A DNA stretch of 64,000 nucleotides from Burkholderia sp. BCC0506. GTDB taxonomy: Bacteria > Pseudomonadota > Gammaproteobacteria > Burkholderiales > Burkholderiaceae. The first letter of the stretch is position 1. Every line of letters starts with the position of its first letter. Below, one piece after another: positions 8,492 through 16,677 of the stretch. Under the pieces are notes generated by a model. It made no database searches. It saw nothing but the letters and a program-made list of their open reading frames with translations, and was not told where the DNA came from. A program made the position numbers and the translations under genes. Location: assembly GCF_902833145.1 (NCBI RefSeq), contig NZ_CADFEN010000020.1, forward strand, positions 1 to 64,000, given 5' to 3'.

Positions 8492-9655
8492 ATGACCTTC
8501 ATGACCGATTCCACTTCCGCCGCCGTTTCTGTCGAATCCGTCCAGCCCGACGTGCGCGCGTATGTCGCGAACCGCATCGGCTTTCTCGAACTGAACCGGC
8601 CGAAGGCGCTGAACGCGCTGTCGGTCGGCATGATCCGGCTGATGCAGGAGGCGCTCGACGCGTGGCGCGACGATCCCGACGTCGTCGCGGTCGTCGTGCA
8701 CAGCCCGCATCCGCGCGCGTTCTGCGCAGGCGGCGACGTGCGCTTCTTTCACGACGCGTGGCAGCGCGGCGACCGCGCGGCGGTCGACACGTTCTTCATC
8801 GAGGAATACACGCTGAACCATGCGATCTTCACCTATCCGAAGCCGTACATCGCGCTGATGCACGGTGTCGTGATGGGCGGCGGCATGGGGATTTCGCAGG
8901 CGGCGCGGCATACGGGCGGCCTGCGCGTCGTGACCGACTCGACGAAGATGGCGATGCCCGAAACGCGTATCGGCCTGTTCCCGGACGTCGGGATGAGCTG
9001 GTTTCTCGCGCGCACGCCCGGCGCGATCGGCCGCTATCTCGCGGTGACCGGCGCGACGCTCGACGCGGCCGGCGCGCTGTACGCGCAACTCGCCGACGTC
9101 TATCTGCCCGATGCCGCGCTGCCGGCGTTGCTCGACACGCTGCGCGGCGCGCGTATCGACAGCGGTGCGCAAGCCGTCGCATGCGTGACCGATGCGGCTG
9201 CCGCGCATAAGGTCGTGCCGACGCCCGATACGTCGGCGCTTGCCGATGCGCGCGCCGGGATCGACCGGCATTTCGCGCAGCCGGACATCAACGCGATCCT
9301 CGCATCGCTCGACGCCGAGCAGGATTGCGCGGCGGTCGACGGGTGGGTCGAGAAGGCGACCCACGCGATGCGCGAGCAGTTGTCGCCGTTGTCGATGGCC
9401 GTGTCGCTCGAAGTCGTCGAACGCGCGCGCGGCGCGACGATGGCCGATTGCCTGCGGCGCGACCTCGATCTCACGCGCTCGACCTTCGCGCGCGGCGACG
9501 TGATCGAAGGCGTGCGCGCGCTGATCGTCGACAAGGATCACCAGCCCGTGTGGCGCTTCAAGTCGACCGCCGACGTCGGGCGCGCCGACGTGCTCGCGAT
9601 GTTCGACAGCCCGTGGACACCCGACACGCATCCGTTGCGCACGCTGAAGGACTGA
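8492..9655 (+). CDS. Enoyl-CoA hydratase/isomerase family; 3-hydroxyisobutyryl-CoA hydrolase-like
   Basis: A 387-residue crotonase-superfamily enzyme, longer than simple hydratases (about 260 aa), as expected for the HIBYL-CoA hydrolase branch of valine catabolism. The first oxyanion-hole segment is HPRAFCAGGDVRFF; the second is MHGVVMGGGMGIS. The branch-specific PETRIGLFPDVGMSWFLAR carries the catalytic Glu and Asp. The C-terminal 120 residues match the extra helical region of this branch. Two ATGs nine bases apart (8492, 8501) are possible, and neither has a strong ribosome site. A terminator follows the stop. Confidence 0.88.
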   Translation: MTFMTDSTSAAVSVESVQPDVRAYVANRIGFLELNRPKALNALSVGMIRLMQEALDAWRDDPDVVAVVVHSPHPRAFCAGGDVRFFHDAWQRGDRAAVDTFFIEEYTLNHAIFTYPKPYIALMHGVVMGGGMGISQAARHTGGLRVVTDSTKMAMPETRIGLFPDVGMSWFLARTPGAIGRYLAVTGATLDAAGALYAQLADVYLPDAALPALLDTLRGARIDSGAQAVACVTDAAAAHKVVPTPDTSALADARAGIDRHFAQPDINAILASLDAEQDCAAVDGWVEKATHAMREQLSPLSMAVSLEVVERARGATMADCLRRDLDLTRSTFARGDVIEGVRALIVDKDHQPVWRFKSTADVGRADVLAMFDSPWTPDTHPLRTLKD

Positions 9656-9691
9656 CGTCGATCGGGCCGACCGGCGCGCGACGCTGAAACG

Positions 9692-9725
9692 AAAAGGCCG
9701 CGTGCATTGTGCACGCGGCCTTTTT
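9692..9725 (+). terminator. Rho-independent terminator
   Basis: AAAAGGCCGCGTGCA / TGCACGCGGCCTTTTT: a long GC-rich stem with a T run, directly after the hydrolase gene. It also separates that gene from the convergent membrane-protein gene. Confidence 0.88.
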
Positions 9726-9767
9726 CATGGATGCCGGCCGGCCCGAAGGACGCGCCGCCCGCCGGCG

Positions 9768-10196
9768 TTATGCGTCGCCCGCGTCGTCCGACATGAACGC
9801 GCGCATGAACACGAGCGCGCCGAAGCCCCACACCGCGTTCGCCGCGAAGCCGGCCGCGAGCACGGGCATCATGTTGCCCGACGGCCAGATGCCGCGCAGC
9901 GGATCGATCGCGAACACGCGGGCGGCCGTCAGCACGATGCCGCCGAACACGAGCGCGCCGATCCACGATGCTTCGCGCTCAGGCGAGACGCGCAACAACC
10001 ACGCCATCGGAATCGCGCAGCACGCGCTGATCAGTGCATTCGCGACAAATTCAGGAATGCCGAGCGGCGCGAACGGTTGGGTCGAGAAGCCGGTTGCGGC
10101 GATCAGGTCGGCCGTGTGGAGGAGGGCGAGCGTGGCCTCGCGGAAAAACAGTGCGGCCAGGAAGCCGGACAGGAATGGCAGGATGACTTTCTGCAT
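9768..10196 (-). CDS. Predicted integral membrane protein, unknown function
   Basis: A 142-residue hydrophobic protein with about four membrane segments (residues 2-22, 43-66, 75-97, 108-130). I do not recognise the family. The ATG at 10196 is preferred over a GTG four codons upstream. It is a single leftward gene facing the terminator at 9692-9725, and its promoter would lie in the 340-base divergent gap shared with the sulfonate genes. Confidence 0.7.
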   Translation of the reverse strand: MQKVILPFLSGFLAALFFREATLALLHTADLIAATGFSTQPFAPLGIPEFVANALISACCAIPMAWLLRVSPEREASWIGALVFGGIVLTAARVFAIDPLRGIWPSGNMMPVLAAGFAANAVWGFGALVFMRAFMSDDAGDA

Positions 10197-10537
10197 CGAT
10201 GAGTGCACCGCGGGCGCGCACGGCCGGGGCCGGGCGCGCGAAGTTATTCGGATAGGTGCGTCATTATAGGGCCCGGCCGCGGCGATATTCGCTCCAGCGT
10301 CGTGCTAATCACGAAAGCGGAAAACCTAAGCTCAAAAAAATCGTTCCAAAGCCCCGTAGCGATCCCTAGACTGATTTCCCAGAAACAGCCGTGCGATCGC
10401 GTCCTCGTCCGCTGCACGGCCTGACCGGCGAGCCATCCCGATTCGAATGCACACCATGCATGCGTCGCTCATTCGCGACGCGAGCAGGGCGATGCTTTTT
10501 TCAAATTTCGGCAGTGACAGTCAAGCAGGAGCAGCAG
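10197..10537. other. Divergent intergenic region before ssuD
   Basis: A 341-base gap without a convincing gene. It must hold the promoters of the leftward membrane-protein gene and of the rightward ssu cluster. The centre (10310-10350) is locally A-rich. I see no clear CysB- or Cbl-like operator by eye. Confidence 0.4.
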
Positions 10538-11695
10538 ATGAATGTGTTCTGGTTTATCCCCACGCATGGCGACAGCCGCTATCTCGGCACGGCCGAGGGC
10601 GCGCGCGCCGCGGACTACGATTACTTCAAGCAGGTCGCCGTGGCGGCGGACACGCTCGGCTACGACGGCGTGCTGCTGCCGACCGGCCGTTCCTGCGAGG
10701 ATGCGTGGGTCGTCGCGTCGAGCCTCATTCCGGCGACGCAGCGCCTGAAGTTCCTGGTCGCCGTGCGTCCCGGCATCGCGTCGCCGGGGCTCGCCGCGCG
10801 GATGGCCGCGACGTTCGACCGCCTGTCGGGCGGCCGCCTGCTGATCAACGTCGTCACGGGCGGCGATGCGGCCGAGCTCGAAGGCGACGGCCTCTTTGCC
10901 GATCACGACACGCGCTACGAGATCACCGACGATTTCCTGAATATCTGGCGCGGGCTGCTCGCCGCGTCGCACGACAACGGCGGGTTCGACTACATCGGCA
11001 AGCACCTGCAGTCGAAAGGCGGCAAGGCGCTTTATCCGCCCGTGCAGCATCCGCATCCGCCGCTGTGGTTCGGCGGTTCGTCGCCGGCCGCCCACGCGAT
11101 CGCCGCCGATCACATCGATACCTACCTGACGTGGGGCGAGCCGCCCGAGGCCGTCGCGAAGAAGATCGCCGACATCCGCGCCCGTGCCGACGCGCGCGGC
11201 CGCAAGATCAAGTTCGGCATTCGCCTGCACGTGATCGTGCGCGAGACCGAGGATGAAGCATGGCGTGACGCCGAGCGGCTGATCAGCCGGCTCGACGACG
11301 ACACGATCGCGCGTGCGCAGAAGGCGTTCGCGAACATGGATTCGGAAGGCCAGCGCCGGATGGCCGCGCTGCATGGCGGCAAGCGCGGGGGGCGCGAGAC
11401 GCTCGAGGTGTATCCGAACCTGTGGGCCGGCGTGGGGCTCGTGCGCGGCGGCGCCGGCACGGCGCTCGTCGGCAATCCCGAGCAGGTCGCGGAACGCATG
11501 CGCGAATACGCGGATCTCGGCATCGAGACGTTCATCCTGTCCGGCTATCCGCACCTCGAGGAGTCGTATCGCTTCGCGGAACTCGTGTTCCCGCTGATCA
11601 AGGGCAAGGGCGCTCAGAAAGCGGCCGGCCCGCTGTCGGGGCCGTTCGGCGAGATCGTCGGCAACAACTATCTGCCGAAGACGAGCCAGAGCTGA
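10538..11695 (+). CDS. ssuD: FMNH2-dependent alkanesulfonate monooxygenase
   Basis: A 385-residue TIM-barrel flavin monooxygenase that cleaves C1-to-medium-chain alkanesulfonates to aldehyde and sulfite, using FMNH2 from a reductase. It starts [17 protein letters not shown] and contains [29 protein letters not shown] and [21 protein letters not shown], all typical of SsuD. The ATG at 10538 follows CAGGAG. The gene is followed within 17 bases by ssuC. The usual FMN reductase gene ssuE is not present nearby. Confidence 0.95.
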   Translation: MNVFWFIPTHGDSRYLGTAEGARAADYDYFKQVAVAADTLGYDGVLLPTGRSCEDAWVVASSLIPATQRLKFLVAVRPGIASPGLAARMAATFDRLSGGRLLINVVTGGDAAELEGDGLFADHDTRYEITDDFLNIWRGLLAASHDNGGFDYIGKHLQSKGGKALYPPVQHPHPPLWFGGSSPAAHAIAADHIDTYLTWGEPPEAVAKKIADIRARADARGRKIKFGIRLHVIVRETEDEAWRDAERLISRLDDDTIARAQKAFANMDSEGQRRMAALHGGKRGGRETLEVYPNLWAGVGLVRGGAGTALVGNPEQVAERMREYADLGIETFILSGYPHLEESYRFAELVFPLIKGKGAQKAAGPLSGPFGEIVGNNYLPKTSQS

Positions 11696-11711
11696 ACGAC
11701 GGAGGCATGCG

Positions 11712-12524
11712 ATGACAACGAAAACGTCGACGACGGGCGTCGCCGTGGCTGCCCGCGCGTGGCGCGGCGTCGCGCCGTGGCTCGTGCCGCTCGCGTTGCT
11801 GGTGGTGTGGGAAGTCGGTGCGCGTACCGGCTGGCTGTCGACCCGCATACTGCCCGAGCCGGTGGCGGTCGTGCGCGCGGCCTGGTCGCTCGTGACGTCG
11901 GGCGAAATGTGGGCGAACGTGAAAGTAAGCACGTGGCGGGCGCTGTTCGGTTTCGCGATCGGCGGCGGTGTCGGTCTCGCGCTGGGGCTCGCGACCGGTC
12001 TGTCGAAGGCCGCCGAGGTCGCGCTCGACTCGACGATCCAGATGATCCGCAACATCCCGGCGCTCGCGATGATCCCGCTCGTGATCCTGTGGTTCGGCAT
12101 CGACGAGAAGGCGAAGCTGTTCCTCGTCGCGCTCGGCGTGTTCTTTCCCGTCTACATCAATACGTATCACGGGATCCGCTCGGTCGACGCGAACCTGATC
12201 GAGATGGCGAAGAGCTACGGCGTACGCGGTTTCGCGCTGTACCGCGACGTGATCCTGCCCGGCGCGCTGCCGTCGATCCTCGTCGGCGTGCGTTTCGCGC
12301 TCGGACTGATGTGGGTGATGCTGATCGTCGCGGAGACGATTTCCGCGCAGTCGGGCATCGGTTACATGACGATGAACGCGCGTGAATTCCTGCAAACCGA
12401 CGTGGTGGTGGTCGGCATCCTGCTGTACGCGGTGCTCGGCAAGCTGGCCGATGTGCTGGCGAAGTGGCTCGAGCGCGTGACGCTGCGCTGGCACCCCGCC
12501 TATCAATCAGGAGCGAAGGCATGA
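11712..12524 (+). CDS. ssuC: Aliphatic sulfonate ABC transporter permease
   Basis: A 270-residue inner-membrane permease of the BPD (nitrate/sulfonate/taurine) class, with about six hydrophobic segments. The ATPase-docking loop reads [35 protein letters not shown] (about residues 164-198). Preceded by GGAGG seven bases before the ATG. Its last codons overlap the ssuB start by ATGA, so the two are translationally coupled. Confidence 0.93.
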   Translation: MTTKTSTTGVAVAARAWRGVAPWLVPLALLVVWEVGARTGWLSTRILPEPVAVVRAAWSLVTSGEMWANVKVSTWRALFGFAIGGGVGLALGLATGLSKAAEVALDSTIQMIRNIPALAMIPLVILWFGIDEKAKLFLVALGVFFPVYINTYHGIRSVDANLIEMAKSYGVRGFALYRDVILPGALPSILVGVRFALGLMWVMLIVAETISAQSGIGYMTMNAREFLQTDVVVVGILLYAVLGKLADVLAKWLERVTLRWHPAYQSGAKA

Positions 12525-13480
12525 ATGCGACGACTTCGGCGGCCGCCTACGGCCCGCTCGCCGGCGCAGACCTCGAGGCCGAACTGGCGCAAGCCCGCGT
12601 CGCGGACGGCGACGCTCGCGATGCGGCGATCCTCGAACGTGACGGCGGCGCATCCGTCGTGCCGCTCGCGCGGCGGCGCGCGGGCAGCCCGGCCCCCGAC
12701 GACGCGGTGACGCTGTCGGGCGTCAGCAAGCGCTTCGGCGCTCGCACGGTGCTCGACAACGTCGAGCTCGGCATCGCGCGCGGCAGCTTCGTCGCGATCG
12801 TCGGTCGCAGCGGCTGCGGGAAATCGACGCTGCTGCGTCTCGTCGCCGGGCTCGAGCAGCCGAGCAGCGGCGCGCTCGTGACGCGCGGCGAGGGCGGCGG
12901 CGCGCTCGACACGCGGATCATGTACCAGGACGCGCGGCTGCTGCCGTGGAAGACCGTGCTGCAGAACGTGATGCTGGGCCTCGGCCGCGGCGCGCGCGAC
13001 CAGGCCCGCGCGGTGCTCGACGAAGTCGGGCTGCTGGAACGCGCGAACGACTGGCCCGCGCAACTGTCGGGCGGGCAGCGGCAGCGCGTCGCACTGGCCC
13101 GCGCGCTCGTGCACCGGCCGCAGTTGCTGCTGCTCGACGAGCCGCTCGGCGCGCTGGACGCGCTCACCCGCATCGAGATGCATGCACTCATCGAGCGCCT
13201 GTGGCGCGAGCATCGGTTCACCGCGCTGCTCGTCACGCACGACGTGCAGGAGGCCGTCGCGCTCGGCGATCGCATCCTGCTGATCGAGCAGGGGCGTGTG
13301 GCGCTCGACCAGGCGGTGCCGCTCGACCGGCCGCGGGCCCGCGCGTCGGCCGCATTCGCGGCGCTGGAAGACCGCGTGCTGAAACGCGTGCTCGCCGGCG
13401 GCCCCGGCGCGGCCGAGCCGGACGCGGAGCATGAAGCTGACAAGGTTCGACCGGTCGGGCAGATCCGCTGGGCCGTTTAA
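12521..13480 (+). CDS. ssuB: Aliphatic sulfonate ABC transporter ATP-binding protein
   Basis: A 319-residue cytoplasmic ATPase. Walker A is GRSGCGKST (about residue 95), Q-loop [10 protein letters not shown], signature [15 protein letters not shown], Walker [14 protein letters not shown]-loop LLVTHD. An unusual 65-residue N-terminal extension precedes the ATPase domain, as in Burkholderia-type SsuB proteins I recall. The start is fixed by the ATGA overlap with ssuC and the GGAGCG upstream. Confidence 0.93.
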   Translation: MNATTSAAAYGPLAGADLEAELAQARVADGDARDAAILERDGGASVVPLARRRAGSPAPDDAVTLSGVSKRFGARTVLDNVELGIARGSFVAIVGRSGCGKSTLLRLVAGLEQPSSGALVTRGEGGGALDTRIMYQDARLLPWKTVLQNVMLGLGRGARDQARAVLDEVGLLERANDWPAQLSGGQRQRVALARALVHRPQLLLLDEPLGALDALTRIEMHALIERLWREHRFTALLVTHDVQEAVALGDRILLIEQGRVALDQAVPLDRPRARASAAFAALEDRVLKRVLAGGPGAAEPDAEHEADKVRPVGQIRWAV

Positions 13481-13536
13481 TTCCGGGCGGCTCCGGCCGC
13501 CCGTTCTGAGACTTTTTCTTCGGAGCGATCATCCCG

Positions 13537-13752
13537 ATGAGCATCACTGCAATCAACGTACGTAACCAGTTCAAGGGCAAGGTCAAGGAGATCATTCGCG
13601 GGTCCGTGGTTTCCGAAGTCGACGTCGAGACGCCGTTCGGCATCGTCACGTCGGTGATCACCACCCGTTCGGTGGACGAACTCGAACTGAAGGTCGGCGC
13701 CGAAGTCGTCGCGCTGGTGAAGTCGACGGAAGTTTCGATCGCGCGTCTCTGA
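13537..13752 (+). CDS. Mop-like molybdopterin/molybdate-binding (TOBE) protein, SsuF-like
   Basis: A 71-residue protein made of a single TOBE/Mop domain: NVRNQFKGKVKEIIRGSVVSEVDVETPFGIVTSVITTRSVDELELKVG... ending in KSTEVSIARL. Mop domains bind molybdate or related oxyanions. A Mop-like gene named ssuF closes the ssu operon of Pseudomonas putida, and this gene holds the same place 56 bases after ssuB. Its exact role in sulfonate use is not settled. Confidence 0.85.
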   Translation: MSITAINVRNQFKGKVKEIIRGSVVSEVDVETPFGIVTSVITTRSVDELELKVGAEVVALVKSTEVSIARL

Positions 13753-13897
13753 GCGCGCGTGTCGCGCATCCCGCGCGGCGCCGGCGGGCAGCATGCCTGC
13801 CGGCGCCGCGTTTGCGTTCGCGCAGCGCGTTTGCCTCGGTATTCGGCGTGCCGACGAAGTGCTAGGATGGAACGACACCGATGCCGGAGGCCAACGC

Positions 13898-14095
13898 ATG
13901 ACCCCCATCCTTTCCCCCGAAGCCATCGAGGCGCTGAAATGGATCGACCAGTTCGGCGACAGCCGGCCGGTTCCCGTCGCGTTCGACGACGTCGTCTATG
14001 CGTTGCTGAATGACGGGCTGATCTATCAGGCGACGGCCGACCGGGTCGACCTGACGGCCGATGGTCGGTCATTTTTGTCCGACGAATACGATTGA
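13898..14095 (+). CDS. Small hypothetical protein
   Basis: 65 residues, MTPILSPEAIEALKWIDQF..., acidic at the C-terminus, no membrane segment. Looks like a compact helical or winged-helix-like protein (LLNDGLIYQATADRVDLTADGRSFL resembles a C-terminal wing). A good GGAGG sits nine bases before the ATG. Function unknown. Confidence 0.65.
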   Translation: MTPILSPEAIEALKWIDQFGDSRPVPVAFDDVVYALLNDGLIYQATADRVDLTADGRSFLSDEYD

Positions 14096-14150
14096 GCGCG
14101 CGGCGCCGGCCGCGCAGGCGGCCTGGCGCGGCGTCGCCACGGAGCGTGCG

Positions 14151-14396
14151 ATGGAACCGAGAGGCAGCGACCTCGGCGATTTCAGCGAGCCGTACCGCGG
14201 CTTCGAGATCGAGGTGAAGACCGAGCAGGTCTGGGACGGCGAGCACGCGCACTACCGCGTGCTGCAGGGCGACGCCGTGCGGATCGACTGGCGGCGGGTC
14301 AAGGTCGACGGGATGCTGCTCACCGAACGGCGCGTGATCGAGCGGGTTTTCGACGAGGCGCGCCGGGCGGTCGACGCGGAGCTGGGCGACCGGTAG
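14151..14396 (+). CDS. Small hypothetical protein
   Basis: 81 residues, soluble, charged (SEPYRGFEIEVKTEQVWDGEHAHYRVLQG... then a helical tail ERVFDEARRAVDAELG). GGAG lies seven bases before the ATG at 14151. It may be co-transcribed with the preceding small gene. Family not recognised. Confidence 0.6.
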   Translation: MEPRGSDLGDFSEPYRGFEIEVKTEQVWDGEHAHYRVLQGDAVRIDWRRVKVDGMLLTERRVIERVFDEARRAVDAELGDR

Positions 14397-14478
14397 CGCG
14401 TGTGTCGGACCGGCATGGCCGGTATTGCGGTAAAATATCAGGTTGTTTCCGCGCCGTCCGGCCTGTACCCCAAACTCC

Positions 14479-15513
14479 ATGTCCGTTTCGTCCTCGCTTC
14501 CTCCCCGCCGCGTATCCGTCGCGCCGATGCTCGACTGGACCGACCGCCATTGCCGGTCGTTCCACCGCACGCTGACGCGCAATACGTGGCTGTATACGGA
14601 GATGATCACGACGGGCGCGCTGCTGTTCGGCGATGCGCAGCGGCATCTCGCGTTCACGCCGAGCGAATCGCCGATCGCGCTGCAACTGGGCGGCAGCGAG
14701 CGCGACGATCTCGCGCGCGCGGCGAAGCTCGGCGAGCAGTGGGGCTACGACGAAATCAACCTGAATTGCGGGTGCCCGTCCGAGCGCGTGCAGCGCGGCG
14801 CGTTCGGTGCATGCCTGATGAACGAGCCGCAACTCGTCGCCGACTGCGTGAGGGCGATGCGCGACGCGGTGTCGGTGCCGGTGACGGTCAAGCACCGGAT
14901 CGGTGTCGATGCGGTCGAGGACTACGCGTTCGTGCGCGACTTCGTCGGCACGGTGGCCGAGGCCGGTTGCGAAACGTTCGTCGTGCATGCCCGCAACGCG
15001 ATCCTCAAGGGCCTGTCGCCGAAGGAGAATCGCGAGATCCCGCCGCTCAAGTACGACTATGCGTATCGGTTGAAGCGCGATTTTCCGTCGCTGGAGATCG
15101 TGATCAACGGCGGTATCACGACGCTCGACGAAGTCGCGCAGCATCTCGAGCACGTCGACGGCGTGATGCTCGGCCGCGAGGCGTATCACAACCCGTACGT
15201 GCTCGCGGAGGTCGATGCGCGCTTCTACGGATCCACCGAAGCGGTGCCGACGCGCGAAGCGGCCGAAGCGCAACTGATCGAATACTGCGCGGCCGAACTG
15301 AAGCGCGGGACCTACCTCGGCGCGATCGTGCGGCACGCGCTTGGGCTGTATCGCGGCATGCCGGGCGCACGTGGCTGGCGTCGCGTGCTGTCCGACAACA
15401 AGAAGCTCGCACGCGGCGATCTGGCGGTGTTCGATGAGGCACGCGCGCATCTGAACGAAGCCGAAGAAATTTTTGAAAAAAAGGCTTTGCAAGATTCAAA
15501 AGTCTTCGTATAA
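14479..15513 (+). CDS. dusA: tRNA-dihydrouridine(20/20a) synthase
   Basis: A 344-residue flavoenzyme that reduces uridine 20/20a in the tRNA D-loop using FMN and NADPH. The TIM barrel starts RRVSVAPMLDWTDRHCRSF. The catalytic Cys is in NLNCGCPSERVQRGAFGACLM, the FMN-binding parts are VINGGITTLDE and DGVMLGREAYHNP, and KHRIGVD is DusA-typical. The ATG at 14479 is the first in a good context. It lies just upstream of tRNA-His, which it probably shares a transcript with or precedes. Confidence 0.95.
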   Translation: MSVSSSLPPRRVSVAPMLDWTDRHCRSFHRTLTRNTWLYTEMITTGALLFGDAQRHLAFTPSESPIALQLGGSERDDLARAAKLGEQWGYDEINLNCGCPSERVQRGAFGACLMNEPQLVADCVRAMRDAVSVPVTVKHRIGVDAVEDYAFVRDFVGTVAEAGCETFVVHARNAILKGLSPKENREIPPLKYDYAYRLKRDFPSLEIVINGGITTLDEVAQHLEHVDGVMLGREAYHNPYVLAEVDARFYGSTEAVPTREAAEAQLIEYCAAELKRGTYLGAIVRHALGLYRGMPGARGWRRVLSDNKKLARGDLAVFDEARAHLNEAEEIFEKKALQDSKVFV

Positions 15514-15567
15514 TCTTGTTCTTCGCTGCTGAAACAAAACAGCGAAACGAAGCAAGCAGTATCAGTG

Positions 15568-15643
15568 GTGGCTGTAGCTCAGTTGGTAGAGTCCAGGATT
15601 GTGATTCCTGTCGTCGTGGGTTCGAGTCCCATCAGCCACCCCA
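15568..15643 (+). tRNA. tRNA-His (anticodon GTG)
   Basis: Cloverleaf with acceptor GTGGCTG / CAGCCAC, anticodon loop TTGTGAT, T-loop GGTTCGAGTCC and encoded CCA. The extra G-1 of tRNA-His is present at 15567 opposite discriminator C73. The prophage integrase lies 1 kb downstream, so this gene is the likely attachment site. Confidence 0.95.
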
Positions 15644-15660
15644 ACAAATTCAAGCACTTG
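15600..15660. other. Candidate prophage attL (3' half of tRNA-His)
   Basis: Inference from position: tyrosine integrases of this type usually recombine within the anticodon-to-3' part of a tRNA gene, and the chromosome-to-phage transition (dusA to TIR gene to integrase) falls here. The matching attR copy would lie beyond base 64,000, so core length cannot be defined. Confidence 0.5.
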
Positions 15661-15689
15661 CAGCAGAATCAAGCTGACGTGTTACAAGT

Positions 15690-15723
15690 TTTGGAAGATG
15701 AGATTCCAAAATTTGGAAGATGA
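15690..15723. repeat. Two 12-bp direct repeats beside attL
   Basis: TTTGGAAGATGA occurs at 15690-15701 and again at 15712-15723 (22 bp apart). The sequence between them makes a TTCCAAA/TTTGGAA palindrome. Their place just inside the phage end suggests integrase arm-type binding sites, but this is inference. Confidence 0.4.
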
Positions 15724-15730
15724 ATAATGA

Positions 15731-15756
15731 AGGCCCGCCAATGAGCGGGCCTTTTT
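15731..15756. terminator. Terminator downstream of tRNA-His
   Basis: AGGCCCGC / GCGGGCCT stem followed by TTTTT on the plus strand; 87 bases after the tRNA, ahead of the TIR gene. Confidence 0.75.
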
Positions 15757-15787
15757 GCGTCTAACAACATTGGCCAGAGGAGGCATC

Positions 15788-16648
15788 ATGGCGCCGGGGC
15801 AGAAGCCGCTGATCTTTATCTCCCACATTCACGAGGAAGGTGCGCTCGCAAAACTCTTCAAGGACACGATCGAGACTGAATTTGGCGGATTCGTTGAGGT
15901 GTTCGTCTCGTCCGACCATGAAGGTATTGCCCGCGGGCCCGGGATCTCGGCTGGGTCTCATTTCGTGGAAGCGGTCGAGTCAGGTCTCGTCAACTGTGTC
16001 GCCGCGTTCTACCTGATTAGTCCGAAATCGGTGCGACGTCCTTGGGTCAATTTCGAGTTGGGTGCAGTTTGGTGCCGAGGCGCAGTCCAGAAGGCGTCTG
16101 GAGGCGATAGGATTATGGCGCTGCCGGTCTGCCATTCTGGTGTCATCCCATCGGGACTTCCGGCGCCACTAAACGCCCTGAATGCAATCTCGGCGACCCG
16201 AGCCTCGGATTTGGAGTTCGCATTCAAGTCGCTGCAGCGCGCGCTTGGAGTCGCCGGTTCGCCCTTGCGTACGGATTTCGAGAGTTTTGCCGCAAGTACC
16301 AAGCGTTTTGAGGGGCTGTATACGGTTGGAGAAGTCTTGGCGAAAAATCTCTATGCAACATTGACGATCCGCGACGAGGTCGATCGCTTGATTGACCTTT
16401 GTAAAAATGAAGCAAAGCGGGGGACCAAGGAGTTCACCATTAATATCGCGAGGGTGAGGGAGGCAACCGCTGACGTATGGTCCGAAAGCGTCCGAGAGCA
16501 GTTGTCGGGGAAAGTGTCGATGAAGATTGAAAACGGTGCTTTGGGTTTGGGGCCGACAGGCGCGCATAGCATCTGTGACATTGTGCTTACACTCGACCCG
16601 AGCTTGATTGTCGAACACGCGGACACGATCTTGTCGATGTATAAGTGA
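15788..16648 (+). CDS. TIR-domain protein with unknown C-terminal domain (candidate phage-defence moron)
   Basis: 286 residues. Residues 6-100 fit a bacterial TIR fold: strand A LIFISHIHEE, helix A LAKLFKDTIETEF, strand B VEVFVSSD, a BB-loop with Gly/Pro (IARGPGI), then FYLISPKSVRRPWVNFELGAVW, where Glu90 sits at the position of the NAD-hydrolase catalytic Glu. Residues about 170-286 form a domain I do not recognise. Many bacterial TIR proteins cleave NAD+ or make signalling nucleotides in anti-phage defence; that role here is inference. GAGGAGG precedes the ATG. It is AT-richer than its neighbours and lies between attL and the integrase, a hot spot for accessory genes. No partner cyclase or sensor gene is adjacent. 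Confidence 0.75.
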   Translation: MAPGQKPLIFISHIHEEGALAKLFKDTIETEFGGFVEVFVSSDHEGIARGPGISAGSHFVEAVESGLVNCVAAFYLISPKSVRRPWVNFELGAVWCRGAVQKASGGDRIMALPVCHSGVIPSGLPAPLNALNAISATRASDLEFAFKSLQRALGVAGSPLRTDFESFAASTKRFEGLYTVGEVLAKNLYATLTIRDEVDRLIDLCKNEAKRGTKEFTINIARVREATADVWSESVREQLSGKVSMKIENGALGLGPTGAHSICDIVLTLDPSLIVEHADTILSMYK

Positions 16649-16677
16649 CGACGGCGGTGGTCCCGCTCCCGGCGGAA

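Noticed and set aside
13898-14396. Two small genes as a toxin-antitoxin pair
   Set aside because: Separate ribosome sites, 55-base gap, no toxin or antitoxin motif; they look like ordinary small chromosomal genes.
14479-15513. dusA as the integration target
   Set aside because: dusA is a known target of some integrases, usually at its 5' end; here the gene is intact and foreign DNA starts after tRNA-His.
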